Positions 27,854-35,594 of a stretch of 64,000 nt of DNA are shown here, in pieces; the stretch's first letter is position 1, and each line of letters begins with the position of its first letter. The DNA is from Thermobacillus xylanilyticus. GTDB lineage: Bacteria; Bacillota; Bacilli; Paenibacillales; Paenibacillaceae. Under the pieces are notes generated by a model, which was not told the DNA's origin, did not search any database, and worked only from the letters and a program-made list of their open reading frames with translations. The DNA lies in NCBI RefSeq assembly GCF_907165215.1, contig NZ_CAJRAY010000077.1, forward strand, positions 1 to 64,000. Reading direction: 5' to 3'. The position numbers and the translations under genes were made by a program.

Positions 27854-28276
27854 ATGGATCAAGCGTTGGACCGTTGGCTTGACAATGCGTATTTTGCTTC
27901 CATCGCCTTTTTTTCGGTCGCGATCCTGGCCCTGATCGTCTTCCTTTTCTGCTTTGAATTCGCGGTGCGGTACAAGACGTGGGACGAGATCAAGAACGGC
28001 AACCTGGCGGTGGCGATGGCGACGGGGGGCAAAATTTTCGGCATCTGCAACCTGTTCCGCTTCTCGATCCAGGCCGGCGATTCGCTGTACCAGTCGCTCG
28101 TATGGGCGGCTTTCGGCTTCGTGCTGCTGCTGGCCGCCTATTTTGTGTTCGAGTTTCTGACGCCCGTCTTTCGGATCGACGACGAGATCAAGCGGGACAA
28201 TCGGGCGGTCGGATTTATCGCCATGATCATCTCGATTTCGCTGTCATACGTCATCGGCGCGACCGTGCTGTCCTGA
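27854..28276 (+). CDS. DUF350 membrane protein
   Basis: The 140-residue protein has four membrane helices (about 15-37, 52-72, 83-105 and 118-138). It carries the DUF350 hallmarks KTWDEIKNGNLAVAMATGGKIFGICNLFR and RIDDEIKRDNRAVGFIAMI, two related halves that suggest internal duplication. The function of the YjfL/DUF350 family is not established. It follows mutS2 by 44 bases and is followed by a 24-residue membrane peptide. Confidence 0.88.
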   Translation: MDQALDRWLDNAYFASIAFFSVAILALIVFLFCFEFAVRYKTWDEIKNGNLAVAMATGGKIFGICNLFRFSIQAGDSLYQSLVWAAFGFVLLLAAYFVFEFLTPVFRIDDEIKRDNRAVGFIAMIISISLSYVIGATVLS

Positions 28277-28300
28277 GCGCGCCGGCGAGGAGGAGCAAGA

Positions 28301-28375
28301 GTGAAATATTTGTGGGGAACGCTGCTGGTCATCGCGGCAATTTTCATCATTCTGGGCGTGCTGTATTTGATGTAA
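28301..28375 (+). CDS. 24-residue single-helix membrane peptide
   Basis: GAGGAGG lies seven bases before a GTG that opens a frame encoding a 24-residue peptide: KYLWGTL, then an almost continuous hydrophobic stretch (LVIAAIFIILGVLYLM). It would span the membrane once with almost no soluble part. It sits 24 bases after the DUF350 gene and 54 before a zinc-ribbon gene, so it is probably translated from the same transcript. The strong SD and clean hydrophobic composition support reality; no family was recognised. Confidence 0.6.
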   Translation: MKYLWGTLLVIAAIFIILGVLYLM

Positions 28376-28429
28376 CTTAAGCCCGGCGGCTTGCGGCCGG
28401 CCGGAGCGCCAGGGAGGATATCGAATCAG

Positions 28430-28966
28430 ATGGAGCAATCGACGGTATGTCCGTGGTGCCAGACGGAGATTACCTGGGACGAAGAGACCGGACCGGAGAA
28501 CGTCTGCCCTTATTGTGAAAACGAACTCGGCGATTACCGGACGCTGAACGTTGAAATCGAACGCGATGACGATGCGGAAGACGGAAGCGGCGGAGACGGT
28601 GCGAAGAGCGCGCGCGCGGAAGGCGCGGCAATTCGCAGCCGGCTTTCGGACGACATGGACATGGACAGCTTCCGTCCGGTCAACCTGCGCCTGATCGCGC
28701 TGGAAGGGAAGCTCGAAGCGATCCTGAACGAGCAATTGGAAGTGCCGGAATGCCCGTCCTGCCGGGAATACATGATTGAAGCGGGCACGCAGACCGTGGG
28801 TGCGGCAGGCTGGGAGCCCGCCGTGCCTCCGGCGGTGAAGCGCGCGATTCTGCCTGCCCCGTTCCGGCTGGTCTGGTATATCTGTCCGAATTGCCATCAC
28901 GCGCACAGCCGGCTCGCTCCGGACGACCGCGAGCGTCTGCTCGGCAATCTGGAAGGCGAAGATTGA
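28430..28966 (+). CDS. Zinc-ribbon protein of unknown function
   Basis: The 178-residue protein has an N-terminal zinc ribbon of two CPxC pairs (CPWC and CPYC, spacing about 17), an acidic low-complexity linker (about 40-75) and a central helix (VNLRLIALEGKLEAILNEQLE). A second, larger ribbon (CPSC.EY near 100 and CPNCHHAHSRL near 155) follows. Two separate Cys4 sites suggest a structural or nucleic-acid role. The ATG at 28430 follows GGAGG by 12 bases. The C-terminal half resembles a conserved hypothetical family of Paenibacillaceae; function unknown. Confidence 0.75.
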   Translation: MEQSTVCPWCQTEITWDEETGPENVCPYCENELGDYRTLNVEIERDDDAEDGSGGDGAKSARAEGAAIRSRLSDDMDMDSFRPVNLRLIALEGKLEAILNEQLEVPECPSCREYMIEAGTQTVGAAGWEPAVPPAVKRAILPAPFRLVWYICPNCHHAHSRLAPDDRERLLGNLEGED

Positions 28967-29070
28967 CGGCAAACCTCCATTGCCCTGCGTCAATGTCAGA
29001 TTCTGCAAGACATGTCTCCCCGTCCATACGGGCAACTTAGGGGAGATTCAAGTCTTGCGGGAGGCTGGCG

Positions 29071-30360
29071 ATGGCGCAGGGCAAAATCATGTCTGCAGGG
29101 AATATGGCGAAAGCTGCGCGCAAGCCGCATGCGTCGGCGGGATGGATGTCCGGCGGCGCAACGCGGACGCCATCCGCGGCGCTGGGCCGGCAGGCGGTTC
29201 TCCTGCTGGCGGTGCAGGGGATGTATGCGGCGGCGGGTGCGCTGTCCGGCACGTTCGTTCCGGTCTATCTGTGGAAGGCCAGCCAGTCGTTCGCGCTCAT
29301 CGGCTGGTTCACCCTGGCGCAACATCTCGCATCCGGCTGCGCGTTCTGGCTTGCCGGCGCGTGGACCAAGCGGCATGACAAAATGATCGCCCTCAGGGCG
29401 GGACTCGTCTGCTCGGCACTCTTCTATCTGTCCGTCCTGCTGCTCGGAAATGCCGCCAGCCGGTGGGCGGCATGGCTCGGCGCATTGAACGGACTCGCCG
29501 TCGGCCTGTTCTGGCTCGCTTACAACGTCGTCTATTTCGAGATTACGGAGCCCGAAAGCCGCGACCGATTCAACGGTTGGGCCGGACTGCTCGGCTCGCT
29601 CGCCGGCATGACGGCTCCGTGGCTGTCGGGGACGTTCATCAGTCTGTCGGGCGGGATCAAAGGGTACCGGATCGTGTTCACGGTGTCGCTCGCAATGTTC
29701 GCGGCCGCGGCGGTGCTCAGTTTTTTTCTGAAGCGGAGGCGTTCAGACGGGACATTCGCGTGGTCCTACGGCACAAGCCAGCTGCGGCAGCGGGGCAATC
29801 CATGGAGATCCGCGGTGCCGGCGCTCGCCGCGCAGGGCCTCAGGGAAGGCGTGTACCTGTTTCTGCTCGGACTGCTTGTCTACTTCGCGACAGGGCGGGA
29901 GCAGAGCCTCGGCAACTACACCTTCTGGACGTCGCTGACGTCGCTCCTGTCGTTCTGGCTGGCCGGCCGGCTGCTTCGCCCGCGATTCCGCCGCGCGGCC
30001 ATGCTGCTGGGCGCGGCAAGCGTATCCGGCATGACGGCCATTCTGCTGGCGGACGTCGGGTACACGGCGCTGCTTATCGCCGGCATCGGTACGGCACTGT
30101 TCATGCCGCTGTATGTCATTCCGATGACGTCCGCCGTATTCGATCTGATCGGCAAGACGGACGAAGGCGTGAAGCGGCGCGAGGAGCTGATCGTGCTGCG
30201 GGAGACCGGCCTGATCGCCGGCCGGGTGCTGGGCCTCGTCATCTATCTGTCCGTCGTCTCGCAAGTGCAGTCGACCGCCGCGCTCGCCTGGCTGCTGCTC
30301 GCGGTCGGCGCCGCTCCGCTGGCGGGCTGGCTGTTCATCCGCCGCAAACTGGCGGGCTGA
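29071..30360 (+). CDS. MFS-type membrane transporter (YqgE-like)
   Basis: The 429-residue protein has a Gly/Ala/basic N-terminal tail of about 35 residues and then twelve membrane segments. Between helices 2 and 3 the loop WTKRHDKMIALRAG corresponds to MFS motif A. A helix-4/5 region (LNGLAVGLFWLAYNVVYFEITEPESRDRFNGW) is typical of the YqgE-like group found in spore formers. The substrate is unknown. GGGAGG precedes the ATG at 29071. It ends four bases before the convergent cotH gene. Confidence 0.8.
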   Translation: MAQGKIMSAGNMAKAARKPHASAGWMSGGATRTPSAALGRQAVLLLAVQGMYAAAGALSGTFVPVYLWKASQSFALIGWFTLAQHLASGCAFWLAGAWTKRHDKMIALRAGLVCSALFYLSVLLLGNAASRWAAWLGALNGLAVGLFWLAYNVVYFEITEPESRDRFNGWAGLLGSLAGMTAPWLSGTFISLSGGIKGYRIVFTVSLAMFAAAAVLSFFLKRRRSDGTFAWSYGTSQLRQRGNPWRSAVPALAAQGLREGVYLFLLGLLVYFATGREQSLGNYTFWTSLTSLLSFWLAGRLLRPRFRRAAMLLGAASVSGMTAILLADVGYTALLIAGIGTALFMPLYVIPMTSAVFDLIGKTDEGVKRREELIVLRETGLIAGRVLGLVIYLSVVSQVQSTAALAWLLLAVGAAPLAGWLFIRRKLAG

Positions 30361-30364
30361 GCGG

Positions 30365-31510
30365 CTATTCCCGCGTCGCGGATTGCCGCACAGCGGCAAC
30401 GCGCGCGGCTTTTCCCGCACGGCGGACGCGCGTCCGTCTGCTGCCGGACAGACGGCCGAGTTCGCGCAGCACGTAGGCCCGCCGTCCGCGGATATAGCGC
30501 CGGATCAGCTGCGGTTCGTTCAGAAAGACGCGGTAATTGTACTTCCGCGTATCGTCCGTCCGGACGGCTGCCGCAATATTGTTTATCATCCGGCGGACGA
30601 CGGGCATCAATTTCCGCTCGGTGAAAGCGCTGCCCAGCAGCCTCCCGAGCAGACGGAAATACTTCTCGCGGTATTCGCGGAATCCGAGCAGCTTGGCGGT
30701 CAGCGTGTTGTAGCCCGTAATCCGCACCTGGTTGACCGGGCAAATTTCCCCGTAGCAATTTCTTCCCCAGGTTCCCTCATAGTCCCACGGCAGAATGCGA
30801 TACTTTCCGGAAGGCAAATGTTCATAGAGCGCGTAGTTTTGTTCGAACCCGTCATAGTTTCCGGTCAGGACGGCCCCCGCCAGCCATTTCAAGTATTGGT
30901 CGATGTCCAGCCGCCGGGCCAGCAAGCGCTTCAGCGCGATGCCATTGAGCCGGTTCAGATCCCGGACGAAGGCTTCCAGCCGCTGCTTCGCCGCCGTTCC
31001 GCCGGCCACGAGCTCGTAGCCTTCGAACAGCGAACGTTTGGGGCCCCCGTTCTGAGGGGAGTTCAATCCGAAATGGGCGCTGTCGTTCGCCGCATAGATG
31101 ATGGAGCGATACCGGATTTTCCGTTCCCGGAAAAACGCGGGCACGACCGCCTCGATCTCCAGGTAGACGCCGAGCGGCCGTCCGTTGACATATAGGCGGC
31201 AGTGGGTGGTCTTCGGAGCCGGCAGGCCGATCAGATTGAAAAAATAGAACGACAGGGCGTTGCGGATCAGCGAAGGATCGTCGTATTCGGCGTTCCAGTG
31301 AAACGTATGGCCGTTCACGATGCGAAGCTCATAGGAAGGCTTCGGATATCCCCGCGTATGGCCGCCGCGGATTTTCAGCTTCGCGGCGATCCTGCCGTCG
31401 ACGAGAACGTCCGCTTCGTGATCCTCCCACGGATCGCGGTGAATGGCTTCCCACAATTCGGGATCGACTTGGATGCGGCGGCTGGGCAAGGATGCGGATG
31501 ACATGGACAT
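30365..31510 (-). CDS. cotH: Spore coat protein kinase CotH
   Basis: The 381-residue protein belongs to the CotH family of atypical protein kinases, which phosphorylate Ser/Thr in coat proteins. Recognisable features are the N-terminal beta region (KLKIRGGHTRGYPKPSYELR), the nucleotide-site segment LYVNGRPLGVYLEIE, and the catalytic/metal aspartates in TGNYDGFEQNYALYE and ILPWDYEGTWGRN. In B. subtilis CotH phosphorylates CotB and CotG. The ATG at 31510 follows GGGAGG by four bases. The upstream gene on the same strand encodes a Thr-rich repeat protein and the divergent gene a CotB-like protein, both likely substrates. Confidence 0.93.
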   Translation of the reverse strand: MSMSSASLPSRRIQVDPELWEAIHRDPWEDHEADVLVDGRIAAKLKIRGGHTRGYPKPSYELRIVNGHTFHWNAEYDDPSLIRNALSFYFFNLIGLPAPKTTHCRLYVNGRPLGVYLEIEAVVPAFFRERKIRYRSIIYAANDSAHFGLNSPQNGGPKRSLFEGYELVAGGTAAKQRLEAFVRDLNRLNGIALKRLLARRLDIDQYLKWLAGAVLTGNYDGFEQNYALYEHLPSGKYRILPWDYEGTWGRNCYGEICPVNQVRITGYNTLTAKLLGFREYREKYFRLLGRLLGSAFTERKLMPVVRRMINNIAAAVRTDDTRKYNYRVFLNEPQLIRRYIRGRRAYVLRELGRLSGSRRTRVRRAGKAARVAAVRQSATRE

Positions 31511-31552
31511 CGGTCCTCCCGGCTTGCGATTTGCGGTCCGAAATGGTGAAAA

Positions 31553-31576
31553 GCCTATCGTCATTCGACGATAGGC
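31553..31576 (-). terminator. Hairpin between the CotG-like gene and cotH
   Basis: GCCTATCGTC and GACGATAGGC form a perfect ten-bp stem with a four-base loop, followed on the minus strand by TTTTC. It would reduce read-through from the repeat gene into cotH. Confidence 0.65.
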
Positions 31577-31625
31577 TATCTTCATTGTTACGCTATGCTG
31601 CCGGGGCTGTCCCGGTCACTGCCGG

Positions 31626-32075
31626 TTATTGCCTGCGGTTCTTCGCGGTAATATACCAGCCGGGCGGCCAATATTGGCCTTCATACGGCCATTCTGCATT
31701 GCGATGTTCCCGCTGCCCGCGCGCGCGTTGCTCGCCGGCGCCTTGTTCGCCGGCGCCCTGTTCGCCGGTGCGCTGTCCGCGCGTGCGCTGTCCGGCGGTG
31801 CGCTGTCCGGCGGTGCGCTGCCCGCGCGTGCGCTGTCCCGCGGTGCGCTGTCCGGCGGTACGCTGCCCGCGCGTGCGCCCGCCCGCGGTGCGCTGTCCGG
31901 CGGTACGCTGCCCGGCGGTACGCTGCCCGGCGGTACGCTGCCCGCGCGTGCGCTGTCCGGCGGTGCGCTGCCCGGCGGTGCGCTGCCCGCGCGTCCGCCT
32001 TCCCGCGGTGCGGCCGGCTCCCTCATCAGCAGCGCCGGCCGCTTGATTCGCACCAGTGTGATGCCTGTCCGGCAT
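31626..32075 (-). CDS. CotG-like pentapeptide-repeat spore coat protein
   Basis: The 149-residue product is very basic. After MPDRHHTGANQAAG it consists of about 20 copies of a five-residue unit, G-Q-R-T-A alternating with G-Q-R-T-R, followed by G-E-Q-G-A units. It ends with an aromatic tail (YEGQYWPPGWYITAKNRR). The DNA is a 15-bp tandem repeat, so all six frames look repetitive. This frame is chosen because its ATG at 32075 follows AGAGGAGG with an ideal seven-base gap. The regular Thr residues are plausible CotH phosphorylation sites, analogous to the Ser-rich repeats of B. subtilis CotG, which also neighbours cotH. Confidence 0.8.
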   Translation of the reverse strand: MPDRHHTGANQAAGAADEGAGRTAGRRTRGQRTAGQRTAGQRTRGQRTAGQRTAGQRTAGQRTAGGRTRGQRTAGQRTAGQRTRGQRTAGQRTAGQRTRGQRTGEQGAGEQGAGEQRARGQREHRNAEWPYEGQYWPPGWYITAKNRRQ

Positions 32076-32100
32076 GCAGATCCCTCCTCTTACTGCGATT

Positions 32101-32212
32101 TAATACAAGCTATGACCGCCCCTCGCCGGCCGGACTGGCCTTGAACACAATTTGACAGGAAATGGTCGTTAATCTAGTACCGGTTGTCAACGGGATACAT
32201 AAGCTTGTATTA
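32101..32212. promoter_or_regulatory. Divergent promoters with a shared late-sporulation-like element
   Basis: The same element occurs twice in opposite orientations. CATAAGCTTGTATTA reads rightward at 32198-32212 towards the cotB-like gene, and CATAGCTTGTATTA reads leftward from about 32114 towards the cotG-like gene. CATA-NNN-TT/TG is close to the SigK -10 consensus (CATANNNTA). On the right side an AC lies exactly 17 bases before CATA (32179-32180), as SigK requires. No AC was found for the left copy. Assignment to SigK is inference. Confidence 0.45.
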
Positions 32213-32348
32213 CATTTCATCCTTCATGACGACAGGCATGGGACAAGGACAGGAGTGATGTCCGCACAAGTCGGGACAAGGGAGGGATGGCAGTCACGTT
32301 GCAGTCCGGCATCCATTCATTCACAAGTTTGAAAATGGAGGGATAGGA

Positions 32349-33068
32349 ATGTTTTATCCGATGTTCCGTTACGGCGGGCAGCATATAAGCTACCTGTTGT
32401 CGTTCATCGGCAAGCCCGTCAAGATCAACCGGGGCGGTCCGGAATCGATGGTCGGACGGCTGATCGCCGTGCATGCCGATTACATCGTGCTTCTGACGAA
32501 AGACGGTATCGTCTATGTCAATGCGGCGCACATCAAGAGCATCACGGAAGGCAAGGTTGCGCAATCGATCGGCCGCACCAAAGGCGGGCATACCGGTTAT
32601 ATCATGGCGCACAGCTTCAATGACGTGCTCCGCCGGCTGACCAAGCATTTCGTGCAGATCAACCAGGGCGGACCGGAGAAAGTGACCGGCTTCATCGTGG
32701 AAGTCGGCCACGATACGCTGCTGCTTGTATCCGGCAAGGAAGTTATCCGCATTCCGCTGTTCCATATCCGGACCGTGAGCCTTGCGCAGCGGAACGGCAG
32801 CCAGAATGGCAGCAGCGACAAATCTCAGGACAGCCAGCAACGTTCGCAAGGCCAGCGTTCTAGCGGAAGCCAGGACCGCAATCAGCGTTCGCAAGGGCAA
32901 CGGTCCGGCAGCGCTGCCGGCGGTTCCCAGGGCCGCAGGCAGGACGGCGGCAGCCGGGGCGGCCGTCAAGGCAGCGGCGGACGACAAGGCGGCAGCCGCG
33001 GCCATCAAGGCAATCGGGGCCATCAAGGCAGCCGCGGTGCCGGCGGTTCCGGCGGCCGCAAGAGATAA
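32349..33068 (+). CDS. cotB: CotB-like spore coat protein
   Basis: The 239-residue protein has two copies of the CotB N-terminal domain. Each has the signature NRGGPES/NQGGPEK, a short G-[RF]-[LI] strand, a D-Y/T-LLL strand and an HI[KR][ST][IV] ending (about 20-70 and 95-145). Residues 150-239 are Ser/Arg/Gln/Gly-rich low complexity (repeated QRSQGQRS, then GGRQG and GHQG units), comparable to the Ser-rich C-terminal part of B. subtilis CotB that CotH phosphorylates. ATGGAGGGATAGG precedes the ATG. It is an outer-coat component by homology and is divergent from the CotG-like/cotH genes. Confidence 0.88.
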   Translation: MFYPMFRYGGQHISYLLSFIGKPVKINRGGPESMVGRLIAVHADYIVLLTKDGIVYVNAAHIKSITEGKVAQSIGRTKGGHTGYIMAHSFNDVLRRLTKHFVQINQGGPEKVTGFIVEVGHDTLLLVSGKEVIRIPLFHIRTVSLAQRNGSQNGSSDKSQDSQQRSQGQRSSGSQDRNQRSQGQRSGSAAGGSQGRRQDGGSRGGRQGSGGRQGGSRGHQGNRGHQGSRGAGGSGGRKR

Positions 33069-33147
33069 CCGGAGCTGTCCGCATCGCCTTTGAACCTTAA
33101 CAAGCCTTGGGCCGGCCCTTCAGCCGGCCCGCAAGGGGGGGAATCAC

Positions 33148-33300
33148 ATGTTCGTGGCTCTGCTCATCCTTCTGGCCGGCATTCCGCTGTATGCGCTGAT
33201 GAGGCTGCCTGCGGACCACAGACCCGAACCGGCTGCTGCCGAGCTCCGGGCGGAGCGGTTAGAACTCGCCGTCCCGAGCGAGGCGCGCGAGCATGCATGA
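33148..33300 (+). CDS. 50-residue membrane protein coupled to the ArsB-like carrier
   Basis: An ATG at 33148, seven bases after GGGGGG, opens a 50-residue frame: a membrane helix (FVALLILLAGIPLYALM) and a charged Glu/Arg/Ala-rich cytoplasmic tail (PAAAELRAERLELAVPSEAREHA). Its stop overlaps the start of the carrier gene by eight bases, a strong sign of translational coupling. A GC-rich hairpin (33109-33130) without T-tract separates it from the cotB-like gene. It might be a small subunit or translational leader for the carrier. Confidence 0.6.
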   Translation: MFVALLILLAGIPLYALMRLPADHRPEPAAAELRAERLELAVPSEAREHA

Positions 33301-34717
33301 GGCCCAGGCGTTCGGCGCATATGTGATCTTCGCCGCAACCATCGCCCTTCTCATATGGCGGCCGAGAGGGCTCAACGAAGCGTATCCGGCAACAGGCGGC
33401 GCTCTGGCCTTGCTGCTGATCGGCATCGTCCGGCCGCAGGAGCTCGGCGAGGTGTTCGGGATTGTAAGCGGCGCCGTCGTAACCATTCTATGCACGATCG
33501 TCATGTCGATTGTGCTGGACAGTATCGGCTTTTTCCGGTGGTCGGCCTACAATGTCATCCGGTATGCGCGCGGCTCCGGTATAAGGCTTTACTGGGTCAT
33601 CATGGCGTTATGCTTCCTGATGACCTTATTTTTTAACAACGACGGAAGCATCTTGATCACGACGCCCATCATCATTCAGGTCGCGAGGCTGCTCCGGCTC
33701 AAAATCCATCAGCAGATTCCCTATCTGATCGGCGGCGCGATGGTCGCAACCGCGGCCAGCGCACCGATCGGCGTCAGCAATCTCGCCAACCTGATCGCGC
33801 TCCGGATCGTCGGCCTCGATCTGAACACGTACGCCTGGCTGATGATTCCGCCGTCGATGGCCGGCATCGCGGTCATCGCCCTGCTGCTGCTCGCCATTCA
33901 TTGGCGCGCCATTCCCCGGCGCATCGCCCGGCTGCCGGAGCGAAGGACATTCACGGATGATGCGGGTGAAGAAGGGTATATCATCGATTCGCAGACCGCT
34001 GCTGGCAGGTGGCTGCCCGAGTCGGCGCTTGAATCCGGAAAGACGCCGTTCCATCCGCTTCGCCGGGCTGACGCTTACGTGCCCGATTGGCGGCTCTTCC
34101 AGTTGTGCATCACGCTTGTCGTGCTGATCCGCGCGTCCTTCTTCGCCGGATCGGCAGCCGGCATTCCGATCGAGTGGATCGCGGCCGCCGGCGCAGTGTC
34201 GCTTATTTTTATACGCTGGAAGTGGACGGGCATCGGTCCTGCGGATCTGATCCGCAAAACGCCGTGGCATATTCTCGCGTTCGCGTTCGGTGTCTACGTC
34301 GTCGTTACGGGCATGCGGAACGCGGGTCTGACGGATTGGATCACCGCGCAGGTTGAACCGTACATTGCGGCCGGCGGTTTGATGTCGATCATGTGGACAG
34401 GCGGGCTGCTCACCGTCATGTCGAATCTGATCAACAATCTTCCGTCCGTCATGATCGGGACGATGGCGCTGACGGATATGGGACTGGATGGGCGTACGCT
34501 GCAGATCGCCTATCTGGCGAACATCATCGGCAGCGACGTCGGGGCGCTGCTTACGCCGCTCGGTACGCTGGCGGCGCTCATCTGGATGTTCATTCTGAAA
34601 CAGCACGGCATCCGCGTCAGCTGGGGAGCCTACATCCGGACCGCGCTGCTGGTCATTCCGGCGGGGCTGTTCGTCAGCCTGGCGGCACTGTATCTCTGGA
34701 CACAATGGACCGGATAG
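33293..34717 (+). CDS. ArsB/NhaD-superfamily ion transporter
   Basis: The 474-residue membrane protein has about eleven helices. It carries typical segments of the ArsB/SLC13-like ion-transporter superfamily: WRPRGLNEAYPATGGALALLL, FLMTLFFNNDGSILITTPII, GGAMVATAASAPIGVSNLANLIAL and NLINNLPSVMIGTMAL. The two NN motifs in broken helices are characteristic. It could export arsenite or act as a cation/proton antiporter; no arsR or arsC gene is adjacent. The position between two coat-type genes raises the possibility of a spore-related role, which is inference. Confidence 0.82.
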   Translation: MHEAQAFGAYVIFAATIALLIWRPRGLNEAYPATGGALALLLIGIVRPQELGEVFGIVSGAVVTILCTIVMSIVLDSIGFFRWSAYNVIRYARGSGIRLYWVIMALCFLMTLFFNNDGSILITTPIIIQVARLLRLKIHQQIPYLIGGAMVATAASAPIGVSNLANLIALRIVGLDLNTYAWLMIPPSMAGIAVIALLLLAIHWRAIPRRIARLPERRTFTDDAGEEGYIIDSQTAAGRWLPESALESGKTPFHPLRRADAYVPDWRLFQLCITLVVLIRASFFAGSAAGIPIEWIAAAGAVSLIFIRWKWTGIGPADLIRKTPWHILAFAFGVYVVVTGMRNAGLTDWITAQVEPYIAAGGLMSIMWTGGLLTVMSNLINNLPSVMIGTMALTDMGLDGRTLQIAYLANIIGSDVGALLTPLGTLAALIWMFILKQHGIRVSWGAYIRTALLVIPAGLFVSLAALYLWTQWTG

Positions 34718-34733
34718 GAAGGAGGAATGCAAC

Positions 34734-35393
34734 ATGAGCCATCCGCTGATGGGCAAACCCGTCGATGTGGAACTGTCGGGCAGGGCGGTGCCGGTGCACG
34801 GCATGCTGATCGATACGGGACCCGATATTCTCGTCATCCGCAGCGAAAGCCGGTACTATTATGTTCCGCTCGTTCATGTGCAGCAGCTCAGACCGGGCGA
34901 ATCGGAAGAAACGGATGACGCTTCCGGCGAACCGCCGTTCGAGCCGCAGTCCGAACCGATCTCGTACCGCAAGGTGCTGCTCAACGCGAAGGGCATGTTC
35001 TCGGAGCTGTTCATCACGGGGAGCCAGTCGATCCACGGGTATGTGACCAGCGTGATGAACGATTATTTCGTCTTCTATTCACCCGTCTATCATTCCGTTG
35101 TCATCTCGCTTGACCATCTGAAATATTTGGTGCCCTATCCGCCGCACTCGACGCCTTACGGCATGTCGCCGGAACAGTTCCCGCTCAAGCCTTCCCCCGT
35201 CTCGCTCTCGCGCACGTTCGAACAGCAGGTGCGCAAGCTGATCGGGGAATTCGTCGTACTCGATCTCGGCGAACATCCGCACAAGATCGGCGTGCTGAAA
35301 GGATTGGACGACGGGATGCTGGCCATCGCGAACGCGTCCGGCCAGACCACCTATATCCACTTCAACCATGTCAAGACGATCCATCTGCCATAA
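34734..35393 (+). CDS. CotB-like/DUF2642-like coat protein
   Basis: The 219-residue protein contains three Sm-like beta segments of the type seen in CotB: VDVELSGRAVPVHGMLIDTGPDILVIRS..YYYVPLVHVQQL, then LFITGSQSIHGYVTSVMNDYFVFYS..VVISLDHLKYL, and VVLDLGEHPHKIGVLKGLDDGMLAIAN..YIHFNHVKTI. It lacks the Ser/Arg-rich tail of the CotB-like protein at 32349. A spore surface role is likely but not proven. GGAAGGAGG precedes the ATG. It is the last gene of the unit before a terminator. Confidence 0.7.
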   Translation: MSHPLMGKPVDVELSGRAVPVHGMLIDTGPDILVIRSESRYYYVPLVHVQQLRPGESEETDDASGEPPFEPQSEPISYRKVLLNAKGMFSELFITGSQSIHGYVTSVMNDYFVFYSPVYHSVVISLDHLKYLVPYPPHSTPYGMSPEQFPLKPSPVSLSRTFEQQVRKLIGEFVVLDLGEHPHKIGVLKGLDDGMLAIANASGQTTYIHFNHVKTIHLP

Positions 35394-35492
35394 TGTGCGG
35401 CAGGACAGGGCTGAATCATGATCGCTGTATGGCGGCGGGTTTGCGCAACTGCGCAGGCACCGCCATTTTGTATGGGCCACGGGCATGTTCTC

Positions 35493-35524
35493 GCAGCGGA
35501 CGGTATTCCGCTGCGTTTTTTTTG
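35493..35524 (+). terminator. Terminator after the coat-like gene
   Basis: GCAGCGGA and TCCGCTGC pair around CGGTAT and are followed by G and eight or more T. Confidence 0.93.
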
Positions 35525-35535
35525 TTTTACAGAAC

Positions 35536-35574
35536 AAGCGGATCGGGTGTATGATATATCATTATTATCCGCTT
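35536..35574. promoter_or_regulatory. Nested palindromes upstream of the Lrp-type regulator
   Basis: ATGATATATCAT (35551-35562) is a perfect 12-bp palindrome. It is enclosed by AAGCGGAT (35536-35543) and ATCCGCTT (35567-35574), another perfect inverted pair. The set ends 20 bases before the start codon of the alaR-like gene, so it is a good candidate autoregulatory Lrp-family site. Confidence 0.55.
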
Positions 35575-35594
35575 GGGTGCGAGGAGGGTATGAT

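Noticed and set aside
31492-32144. Plus-strand repeat frames (RCPAV and ARALSGG types) across the CotG-like gene
   Set aside because: A 15-bp tandem repeat is open in all frames; only the minus-strand frame at 32075 has an ATG with an ideal SD and a non-repetitive tail.
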